NCBI GenBank assembly: GCA_938015605.1
Contig: CALLPO010000111.1
Coordinates: 1-5,622, forward strand
DNA from: an uncultured Candidatus Altimarinota bacterium
GTDB lineage: Bacteria; Patescibacteriota; Gracilibacteria; BD1-5; UBA6164
Direction: 5' to 3'
DNA: 5,622 nt
Position numbers and translations under genes: made by a program. Positions 1 to 5,622 of the stretch are shown piece by piece. Each line of letters starts with the position of its first letter. Position 1 is the stretch's first letter. The notes below the pieces were generated by a model that saw nothing but the letters and a program-made list of their open reading frames with translations, was not told where the DNA came from and ran no database searches.

Positions 1-3
1 TTT

Positions 4-600
4 TTAGAGTTTGATATGTTTTAGTATATTTATTATCCACAGGTTTAGGTTTTTTACAAATTTTATTTGAGAAAGATGTGAAAAAACTAGATATGCTCCC
101 ACTATTCAAACAAGTGAACCTGCAATAATATCAAAAGGCCAATGAACTCATGCAATAACTCTTGATATATTCATAAGGGTAAAAGGTACAGCTAAAATCA
201 TTCACCATTTCCTATAGCCAGCAAAGAATATTGCTGCTAGAAATGCAATACTTACAGTAGCATGATCAGAAGGAAAACTAGCATCAGGCAGATGATCAAG
301 AAGAAGTTTGGCTCATGCTTGCATATGCTCTTCTGGTCTATCTAGGTGAACGAACTGTTGAATGATCAAAGATATAATCAAAGCAAGAACAGTGGAATAA
401 AAGATTAATAGTAAATTATTCTTAGCTTCTTTATTTCATTTATTTTTAGAAAAATATGTGTAGTAAATCCAATACCCAAGTAAAAACACAGGAAGTACAA
501 AGATCGGTAAATCAACAAAAATGCTTACCATTATTTCAAAAAAAGCCATACTTGCAAGGTCATTGAAAAAGTGAAAAAGTGCTAAGTTAATTTCTTGCAT
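4..600 (-). CDS. PAP2-family membrane phosphatase, probable undecaprenyl-diphosphatase (BcrC/YbjG type)
   Basis: A 198-residue integral membrane protein read with UGA as Gly (five in-frame UGA: 436-438, 313-315, 202-204, 148-150, 106-108), from ATG at 600 to TAA at 4-6. The three PAP2 signatures are visible in order: HLDRP at residues 85-89, PSDHA at 110-114, and SRVIAGVHWPFD at 146-157 with the catalytic-type His153 and Asp157. The PSDH form, rather than PSGH, is typical of bacterial undecaprenyl pyrophosphatases, which dephosphorylate the C55 lipid carrier so it can be reused in wall synthesis. The usual Lys seven residues before the first motif Arg is Gln81. About five hydrophobic segments are seen (roughly 20-50, 60-84, 115-129, 133-145, 158-175). 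Gly151, in a position commonly glycine in the family, is encoded by UGA. No Shine-Dalgarno is present. It is transcribed divergently from the HisRS-like gene. Family assignment is firm; the exact lipid substrate is inferred. Confidence 0.88.
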
Positions 601-631
601 ATTTTTAGATTAAATAGAAAATAATATCCTT

Positions 632-659
632 AAAATATTTATGATATAAGAAAAATCAA
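632..659 (-). promoter_or_regulatory. possible minus-strand promoter for the PAP2 gene
   Basis: On the minus strand, TTGATT (659-654) is followed after 16 bases by TATTTT (637-632), which would give a leader of about 25 bases before the ATG at 600. Both boxes are imperfect in a very AT-rich stretch, so this is only a candidate; TATTAT at 626-621 is an alternative -10 without a good -35. Confidence 0.25.
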
Positions 660-667
660 CACTAAAT

Positions 668-695
668 TTGAAAAAAAGGACTTTTTAGATATAAT
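668..695 (+). promoter_or_regulatory. sigma70-type promoter of the HisRS-like gene
   Basis: TTGAAA (668-673, five of six consensus bases) is followed, with a 16-base spacer, by a perfect TATAAT (690-695). Transcription would start near 702, giving a leader of about 80 bases that contains the 720-749 hairpin. This is the best promoter match in the window. Confidence 0.7.
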
Positions 696-719
696 GTATC
701 TAACTAATGTGTATTAACT

Positions 720-749
720 AAAGAAAAGTTTAGAAAAAAACTTTTCTTT
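720..749 (+). promoter_or_regulatory. leader hairpin upstream of the HisRS-like gene
   Basis: AAAGAAAAGTTT (720-731) and AAACTTTTCTTT (738-749) are perfect reverse complements separated by a six-base loop, giving a 12-bp stem. It lies in the predicted 5' leader, 32 bases before the ATG. The bases after it are pyrimidine-rich but not an uninterrupted T run, so it is only a weak terminator or attenuator candidate; an mRNA-stabilising hairpin is equally possible. No T-box features or run of His codons are visible. Confidence 0.45.
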
Positions 750-781
750 CTCTTTGTGTTTATTTACAATCTATAAAACTA

Positions 782-2143
782 ATGGAAGATACTTGAGTCA
801 ATGAACTTGAAGAAAATATTGTTGAAGAATCAGATAGTGTTTCACTAAAAGATATATTTCCAGAAGATCATAAGTATTTAACTTTCTTGAAAAAGGTTTT
901 CAGACATGAATTCCGTAAAGGGGGTTTTAGAAGAATATCAATTCCAAGTATCACTTCAACTGACCTATATTCTAGATCAGGACAAGAACAATTTAATGAG
1001 CATACAGTTTTAGAGAACTATGCTTTAAAATTTGATACATCTCTTTCAATTCTAGATTCATATCTAAGAACAGACAAAAAAGAGGAAATTCAACCAGTAT
1101 ATTACTACTATATTGATAATCTTTTTGAAAAAGATTGAGACAATCTAAAACAAATCTATAATATAGGGTGAGATATTATTGGTGAAAAAGATCCAATACT
1201 TGATATGGAATGTATATTTTTACTTGATAGAGTTTTTAAGGCTATTTGAATTGAAGGAAAATATAGCATAAGAGTAAACTCTGTATGACTTAAAAAAGAA
1301 CAAGGAAAATACTGTGAAGCACTTGTTGATTTTTATGCAGACAAAAAACATCTATTATCAGAAGTATCATTAAAGAATCTAGAAGAAAACCCAATGCTTC
1401 TTCTCAATGCACAAAATGAAGATGAAGAAATTCTTTTGGGTCAAGCTCCTATTATGAGAAAATTTCTAAAAAAACATTCTAAACTTCACTTAGAAAAATT
1501 TGAAGAGTTTATGGAAATGGTATGATTAGAATATGAATATGACAATACTTTTCTATGATCAAGACCATATTATACAAACACAGTGTGGGAAATGGTAGAA
1601 AATGAAACATGAGAAGTTCTAGCTCATGGTTGAAGATATGATACTCTTTCAATGGATATTGATGATGAATTAAGAAAAGAAGTTCCAGCAACAGGTTTTG
1701 ATACTAATGTTGAAAGACTTATTAACCTTTTGAAAAAAAGTGGAATTTCTATCAGAAATAAAGATCAACTAGACCTATTCTTTGTTCAACTATGAGATGA
1801 TGCTAAAAAGCAAGTATTTCCAGTAGCTGCACAAGCAAGAAAAGCATGAATCAATACAATGACTTCTCTATGAACTCCATCAATGAAAGAACAAATGCTC
1901 AAAGCTCAAAGGAGTAATGCTGAATTTGTAGTAATTGTAGGAATCATGGAAGCTAAGAATTGAAACTGGCAGTTAAGGAATATGAAAAAGGGAACTCAAG
2001 ATGAGATTAAAAAAGATGATATAATTGATTTTGTAGTATCTCAAATCTGAAAAGAAAACCTAGATTTCTATTCTCCAATCAGAGATTTAACAATAGGTAA
2101 ACCAATAGTTGAGCAAGAGTGAGAAGAAGAAGGACATATGTAA
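782..2143 (+). CDS. hisS: histidyl-tRNA synthetase-like protein, divergent at catalytic motifs
   Basis: A 453-residue class II aminoacyl-tRNA synthetase of the HisRS family, which normally charges tRNA-His with histidine in the cytoplasm. It is read with 15 UGA-Gly codons. ATG 782 is the only start after the upstream in-frame TAG at 731. An acidic N-terminal extension (1-30) precedes a motif 1 region around Pro55. A HisRS-like block follows (GGDIIGEKDPILDMECIFLL, from about 128), then NSVGL, NPMLLLNAQ and AP, and the segment GSRPYYTNTVWE. The HGGRYDTL motif and a motif 3-like ATGFDTNVERL come next. A C-terminal HGTP anticodon-binding-like domain (about 325-435) and an acidic tail complete it. 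Length and domain order match full HisRS rather than the shorter HisZ. Oddly, motif 2 reads FEKD (115-118) instead of FRxE, the LRPE block is not recognisable, and RGLDYY is replaced by SRPYY. It may be a very divergent active enzyme or an inactive paralogue. It has no Shine-Dalgarno and is apparently monocistronic. Confidence 0.85.
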
Positions 2144-2144
2144 G

Positions 2145-2170
2145 AAAAAGACTGTAAAGTCTTTTTTTTT
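2145..2170 (+). terminator. intrinsic terminator of the HisRS-like gene
   Basis: AAAAAGACT (2145-2153), loop GTAA, and AGTCTTTTT (2158-2166) form a 9-bp stem running into further T to 2170. It begins one base after the TAA stop at 2141-2143. Confidence 0.8.
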
Positions 2171-2185
2171 GAGAAAGTTTTTGCT
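2164..2185 (+). repeat. 22-bp direct repeat, copy 1
   Basis: Seven T followed by GAGAAAGTTTTTGCT, identical to 2438-2459. This copy overlaps the T run of the HisRS-like gene terminator. Its 5' half also pairs with 2209-2218 as an inverted repeat. Confidence 0.7.
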
Positions 2186-2230
2186 CAAGTTTCTTGTACA
2201 AAAATGTTAAAAACTTTCCCAAATATATGA

Positions 2231-2267
2231 ATTAGTAGAAAACTCCACTGTTTTCTACTAATTTTTT
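2231..2267 (+). terminator. second strong terminator hairpin
   Basis: ATTAGTAGAAAAC (2231-2243) and GTTTTCTACTAAT (2250-2262) form a perfect 13-bp stem around the loop TCCACT, followed by five T. The T tract is only on the plus strand, so it acts rightward. It lies about 90 bases beyond the stop of the HisRS-like gene and after another terminator, so it is either a backup terminator or the 3' end of a short RNA beginning between 2171 and 2230. Confidence 0.75.
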
Positions 2268-2437
2268 AATAAAACAATATATAAAAATATTGTAAATATT
2301 CCTCTATAATTTTTCAAAAAACTACCATCTGTCAATATTTACTTTCCTCTTTGTTAAGGTGTTATTAATGTGTTTTTCTTCATTTAAAATTTACAAAAAG
2401 ATTTGAATCATATTGTTAAAAACTCAAAAGTAAAAAG

Positions 2438-2459
2438 TTTTTTTGAGAAAGTTTTTGCT
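2438..2459 (+). repeat. 22-bp direct repeat, copy 2
   Basis: Identical to 2164-2185, 274 bases downstream. Its last bases form the TTGCTT -35-like box of the promoter of the 230-aa gene. Like copy 1 it directly follows a hairpin-plus-T-run (AAAAACT 2418-2424 with AGTTTTT 2436-2442). Confidence 0.7.
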
Positions 2460-2482
2460 TAGAATTGAAAACTTGTTATAAT
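2455..2482 (+). promoter_or_regulatory. extended -10 promoter of the 230-aa gene
   Basis: A perfect TATAAT (2477-2482) is preceded by TG at 2474-2475 (extended -10), with a weak TTGCTT -35 at 2455-2460 and a 16-base spacer. Transcription would start near 2489, leaving a leader of about 37 bases before ATG 2526. Confidence 0.65.
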
Positions 2483-2491
2483 AGCCATGTC

Positions 2492-2513
2492 AAGAGTATT
2501 TTAATACTTTTTT
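2492..2513 (+). promoter_or_regulatory. hairpin plus short T run in the leader of the 230-aa gene
   Basis: AAGAGTAT (2492-2499) pairs with ATACTTTT (2504-2511), eight pairs including one G-U, with two more T after it. It would sit at the very 5' end of the predicted mRNA and end 12 bases before the ATG. It could stabilise the 5' end or weakly attenuate; the stem has only two G-C pairs. Confidence 0.35.
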
Positions 2514-2525
2514 ATAAGAAAAAAT

Positions 2526-3218
2526 ATGTGAGCAGAAATAAATGCAGCAGACATAAACAATCAAGATGTTACAGTTTTAGTGTGACAAGAAACTCCTGAT
2601 TTGATTACTTCACAAGTTAAAGCTAGAACACAGATAATAAAAGATGAAGTTGATTCATTTATGAAAGATTGAAAAGCACCAGTAATTGAATTAGCTGATC
2701 TTAAATCAGAACTTACAGACTGAAAATCAACAATTTTACTTGCTGCAAATAATACAAAAGATAAGAGTTTTCAAGTTGCATTAAATTCAGTTCCAGATAA
2801 TCAACCAAGAGTAAATCCATTTAGTGAAACTAAAGGTTATTGAGATGTTTCTACTGATGAATTTAGAAAATTATCAAAATGACATTCAGCAGAGGATGCA
2901 AAATTCATATGAGAATTATATGCAATACTTAATGAATTAGATTCATCAAATGTAAAATCAGATGTGTTAGAAGAGTTTTTTGAAATGGGTATTGCTGAAA
3001 TAGATAAAGAATCAATTGCAGATATGTTTGATTGAGTTATTGAAGAAGATATTATTTCAGATGCTGTTAATAAGAATAGAAAATTAGCTATTAGAATTGG
3101 TTATAAATCACAAATAGACTTTCTTGCAGACATCCAAACAAAAAGAGAATCATCACAAAATAGTAGAAAAAATGCCGAAAAATTAGCGGAGTTAAATAAA
3201 AAACTGTGAGGGGAATAG
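2526..3218 (+). CDS. uncharacterised soluble acidic protein, 230 aa
   Basis: Family not recognised. It is read with nine UGA-Gly codons; the second codon is UGA (ATG TGA), so the standard code would give only Met. Translation runs in one frame to TAG at 3216-3218, the only TAG stop among the genes here. There is no signal peptide, no hydrophobic segment long enough for a membrane helix, no cysteine and no tryptophan. The N-terminal half looks mixed (short hydrophobic stretches such as VTVLV and STILLAA). Residues from about 115 on are rich in Glu, Asp, Lys and Leu and probably helical. The C-terminal 30 residues are a charged Lys/Glu/Asn/Ser tail. No Shine-Dalgarno is present; the leader is A-rich. 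It shares orientation with the 690-aa gene 87 bases downstream, which has its own promoter-like sequence. Both start with a similar short Ala-Glu-Ile segment and are acidic, suggesting but not proving a functional link. The ORF is convincing; the function is unknown. Confidence 0.8.
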
Positions 3219-3245
3219 TTTTATTCTTTACAGAGATTAATTTTT

Positions 3246-3274
3246 TTGTTTTAAAGTCAATTTTATGATAAAAT
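3246..3274 (+). promoter_or_regulatory. extended -10 promoter of the 690-aa gene
   Basis: TTGTTT (3246-3251) lies 17 bases before TAAAAT (3269-3274), which carries the extended -10 TG at 3266-3267. The predicted start near 3281 leaves a leader of only about 25 bases. The 3271-3301 inverted repeat overlaps the -10 box and start site. Confidence 0.55.
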
Positions 3275-3301
3275 AAATATGTAATTTATTCATATTTATT
3301 T
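3271..3301 (+). repeat. 11-bp inverted repeat with T run between the two unknown genes
   Basis: AAATAAATATG (3271-3281) and CATATTTATTT (3291-3301) are perfect reverse complements around a nine-base spacer, and four more T follow to 3305, just before the GTG start. As RNA it could be a weak terminator for the 230-aa gene. As DNA it covers the -10 and start site of the next gene and could be an operator. Almost every pair is A-T, so it is weak as a terminator. Confidence 0.45.
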
Positions 3302-3305
3302 TTTT

Positions 3306-5378
3306 GTGGCTGAAATTCCTGAATTAAAATCACAAGCAGAAGATTCTTCAACAACTCAACAGACTCCTTGAGAACTTAGAGAAGAGCTATTTTTGGAGGA
3401 ACAAGATCTTTTAGATTCAATGGATCCAGAATTTTCTTCAGCTCTTCAAGATGAATTTGATGAAATGAAAGAAGGTTATACAAAAGAAATAAATAAACAA
3501 AAAGAAGCCTCTGAGTGAGGAATGCTGAGTTTAGAAAGTTGAATGGGTATTCAAAATAAAGTACTCAAATTAAAAAATGATTTTGCTGAAGACTATGAAT
3601 GAATCAACAAAATTGATGAATTAAGTAATTTAGACAACTATGAAGAATTTAAAAATCTTATTCTAGAGAATGCACTTTGAAACAGGATTGAAGAGAAGCT
3701 CTTTGGTGTACTAAGTGATTTTGATATTACTCAAGTACAAAGAGCAATTTGAAATAGTCTTCCTGTTGATAAAACAGGAGTTAAGTTGATGATGAAGAAT
3801 GTTAAAAACAACATTGATGTAACTGTTGAAGATACTAATGTTCAAGAAAATGCTGAACAAAAAGAGTTGAAGGAGAAACAAAAGCTATTGCAGCTTGAAG
3901 AAAAAACAGCTGCGAATTCTGAAATAACAGAATTATTAAACAATGATGAATTGATTAACATTGAAGATATTTCTCAAAAGATAAACGACTATAAAGAGGA
4001 ATATTGAGAAGATAATTTTTCTAGAAAAATTAGTTTTAAATTAGCTATTATGTGGGATAATAGAAATTTAACTGATAAAAATCAAGAAACTAGAAACTCA
4101 CAGAAACTTATGAATACCATTGATGGTATTTTTACAAAAGTTTGAAGGCAGTATCCATTAAAGAATTTACATACTGCATTAATTTTCTTAGAAAAAGGTA
4201 ATGTAAAGTTAGCAATAAAAGAAATAGAAAGTATTCCACAAGCTGAATTAGAACAACTTTTTAATAACTTAAAGAAAAGAGTTGATAGTGAAATTGTTGA
4301 GAAGGGGATTGATGTTAAGACTGAGAAATGACAAGAGGAGTTAAAGAAATTAGATAGTTATAAGGATTATGTAAGTATTCACAATAACTTATCTGGAGTT
4401 TCTGATTCAATGCTTCAAAAAGTTTATAACACTGTTTGAAAACCTGAAGATTTATATGTTAATTACCTTGAAGAAGGGAATAATCATATTGCAGTTACAT
4501 CTCAAGAACAATGGTTATTAAAAGCTTCTGGTTTTGATTTTGATAAATCAAAAACAACTTGAAATATCATTTATCAATCTTGAAAAGAATGATTTTGAAA
4601 AGGTGCAGATTTATCTAAAATTCCACCTGAAACATATTTAATGTCAGAAAAAACAGGTTTTAAACTAGCAATTGATTTACCAAAAATACCTGAAGAACTA
4701 ATCTATGAAAGAAAAAAATTAGCAAAAAATCTTTCTATTAATAATAAACAAATATCTAAATTATCTACAAGTTTAGAAGCCAGAAATAGAGACTTAGAGA
4801 ATAAAAAGAATAATTGAGAAGACTTAACAGAACTTAAGTCAAAGATTGATGATTTAGAATCTAAAATACAAGATTTACATGAAATGAATGAAGAATTTAA
4901 TGAAAATTTTATTAAGATATTAGATATATATAAAGTCCAAGCTGAAGCAGAGTATCAGCTAAAAGAAAAACAGAGATTAGAAACTATGAAATTTATTGCT
5001 AGAATTGGTTTTGATGTTGTTCCTCAACATTTAACTACTCAAATGATTGATACTATTAATGGTGTTGGACATCAAGCTTATTGATTTGATGCACCAATTG
5101 ACTTGGAGAATGGTGACTTATGAATGAGAATGGATTGAGAGAATGATTTAATGTGACTACAACTTCAGAAAAGATTTATGAACAACTTCATTAAGGCAAT
5201 TTGAAGTCCAAAAAATATTTTCTTAGAAGGAAATATCTCAAATAATTGAATGGTTGTTGATCCTGCTAAACTGAAAACATACTTAAATGAGAATAAGTAT
5301 ATGTGATTAACATGATCAACAATGATGTTGAATAATTTAAAACAATGAGATATTGAAACAGACACTAATGAAATCTAA
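3306..5378 (+). CDS. uncharacterised 690-aa acidic protein with a long coiled coil
   Basis: Family not recognised. From GTG 3306 one frame runs 690 codons to TAA 5376-5378, with about 24 UGA-Gly codons. No ATG lies between the upstream in-frame TAA (3282) and this GTG; the next in-frame ATG (3420) would drop 38 residues, so GTG is preferred. No signal peptide, membrane helix or cysteine is seen. The N-terminal 60 residues are strongly acidic. A short Lys/Glu/Gln/Leu helix (about 180-200) and a long heptad-like region (about 463-560, for example IDDLESKIQDL) look like coiled coils. Between them is a mixed helical region including a more globular part (about 395-460). The C-terminal 125 residues are Gly-, Asn- and Met-containing and probably globular. 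This layout suggests a cytoplasmic structural or scaffold protein, or a component of a lineage-specific machine, but that is inference. It ends right before a bidirectional terminator. No Shine-Dalgarno is present. Confidence 0.8.
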
Positions 5379-5381
5379 AAT

Positions 5382-5414
5382 AAAAAAACTATAATTTAAA
5401 ATTATAGTTTTTTT
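5382..5414. terminator. bidirectional terminator between convergent genes
   Basis: AAAAAAACTATAATT (5382-5396) and AATTATAGTTTTTTT (5400-5414) are perfect complements with a three-base loop. The A tract on one side and T tract on the other give a U run in both directions. It lies three bases after the stop of the 690-aa gene and one base from the stop of the minus-strand pilin-like gene, so it probably serves both. Confidence 0.85.
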
Positions 5415-5415
5415 A

Positions 5416-5622
5416 TTACCTCCAATTAGTAAGAATTGTTGAGAATTCAACCTTATGAGGTTCACTACTTGAACTATCAGACCATTGCACAAGTGATGTT
5501 ACTTCCATTTTTTCATCATTTGAATTTACAGCTCATCAGTTTGTATTAATGTATCTTATTTGAATTTCTCTTGTAAAAAGTGGTACAGTATCTGCAAAAC
5601 TTCATGTTTGAGTATAAAATCA
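5416..5622 (-). CDS. C-terminal part of a type IV pilin / type II secretion pseudopilin-like protein (partial)
   Basis: The last 68 residues of a gene entering from the right edge, ending at TAA (5418-5416). Four UGA-Gly codons are present, including a tandem pair at 5533-5538 (Asn-Gly-Gly). The ending, with VTSLVQW, a Ser-rich turn, then KVEFSTILTNWR at the stop, matches the common pattern of type IV pilin-like and minor pseudopilin C-termini in CPR bacteria, where a final beta strand of the form V-x-L-S-T-x-L-T-N-W-R closes the globular head. Such proteins have an N-terminal prepilin peptidase site and one hydrophobic helix, both outside this window, so the class cannot be confirmed here. 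The role would be extracellular pilus or secretion pseudopilus assembly. It is convergent with the 690-aa gene and shares its terminator. Confidence 0.6.

Larger units (their letters stand above)
2144..2525. other. long intergenic region between the HisRS-like gene and the 230-aa gene
   Basis: This 382-bp AT-rich gap has no long ORF in any frame with UGA as Gly. It holds two terminator-like hairpins (2145-2170, 2231-2267), two copies of a 22-bp direct repeat (2164-2185, 2438-2459), and an inverted repeat GAAAGTTTTT (2173-2182) / AAAAACTTTC (2209-2218). A TATAAT at 2305-2310 lacks a good -35. A possible 21-codon ORF at 2368-2433 is preceded by AAGGTG. A weak hairpin-plus-T-run follows at 2418-2444, and then the promoter of the next gene. 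A short RNA or peptide gene could lie here, but nothing is recognisable by family. Confidence 0.6.

Noticed and set aside
706..720. Four-codon ORF ahead of the HisRS-like gene as a His leader peptide
   Set aside because: It contains no His codon and no mutually exclusive hairpins are visible, so there is no support for attenuation control.
1509..1691. 60-aa minus-strand ORF
   Set aside because: It lies wholly inside the HisRS-like gene on the opposite strand, covering its conserved YYTNTVWE and HGGRYD coding region; it is a shadow of that frame.
782..2143. HisRS-like gene as a pseudogene broken by many stops
   Set aside because: All interruptions are UGA, never TAA or TAG, and several sit on conserved glycines, so recoding explains them fully.
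2204..2269. 21-codon ORF from ATG 2204 to TAA 2267-2269
   Set aside because: It spans the terminator hairpin at 2231-2267 and has no ribosome site; its codons are dictated by the stem.
5165..5365. 66-aa minus-strand hydrophobic ORF
   Set aside because: It is the complement of the last part of the 690-aa gene, with no promoter or ribosome site; the plus-strand frame continues unbroken through it to a well-placed stop and terminator.
1..5622. CRISPR array, tRNA or rRNA gene, insertion sequence
   Set aside because: No regularly spaced repeats, no cloverleaf-like GC-richer segment, no rRNA-like stretch and no transposase or terminal inverted repeats were seen on either strand.

Overview
The window reads only as DNA from a bacterium that uses genetic code 25, in which UGA means glycine. 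Under the standard code no long gene survives. With UGA read as Gly, four complete genes and one partial gene open cleanly, ending only at TAA or TAG, with more than fifty in-frame UGA codons. Several UGA codons fall on glycines conserved in known families (HisRS GGRYD motif, PAP2 SRVxxGVH motif), while Trp is still written TGG. This code is established for the candidate phyla Absconditabacteria (SR1) and Gracilibacteria (BD1-5/GN02) of the Candidate Phyla Radiation (Patescibacteria). The strong AT bias and the near absence of CGN arginine codons (one CGT seen) fit, but I cannot separate the two phyla from this piece.

Layout: 4-600 (minus) is a membrane PAP2 phosphatase of undecaprenyl-pyrophosphatase (BcrC/YbjG) type. 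It is divergent, across a 181-bp region holding a near-consensus promoter, from a histidyl-tRNA synthetase-like gene at 782-2143 (plus). That protein has the full HisRS architecture, but several residues normally needed for catalysis are altered. A terminator follows at 2145-2170. Then comes a 382-bp intergenic stretch (2144-2525) with a second strong terminator hairpin, a 22-bp direct repeat, a possible tiny ORF, and the promoter of the next gene. Two unrecognised, cysteine-free, acidic soluble proteins follow on the plus strand: 230 aa (2526-3218) and 690 aa with a long coiled coil (3306-5378). Each has its own promoter-like sequence and a very short leader. A symmetrical, probably bidirectional terminator (5382-5414) separates them from a convergent minus-strand gene entering from the right edge, whose C-terminus resembles type IV pilin or type II secretion pseudopilins.

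The genes do not form an obvious single pathway: cell-wall lipid carrier recycling, tRNA charging (or a derivative of it), two lineage-type unknown proteins and a surface pilin lie side by side as separate transcription units. No complete plus-strand gene has a Shine-Dalgarno sequence, and each has an AT-rich inverted repeat between or overlapping its promoter and start codon. The most interesting items are the catalytically odd HisRS, the two unknown proteins, and the repeated terminator-promoter cassette. I see no CRISPR array, tRNA, rRNA or insertion sequence.
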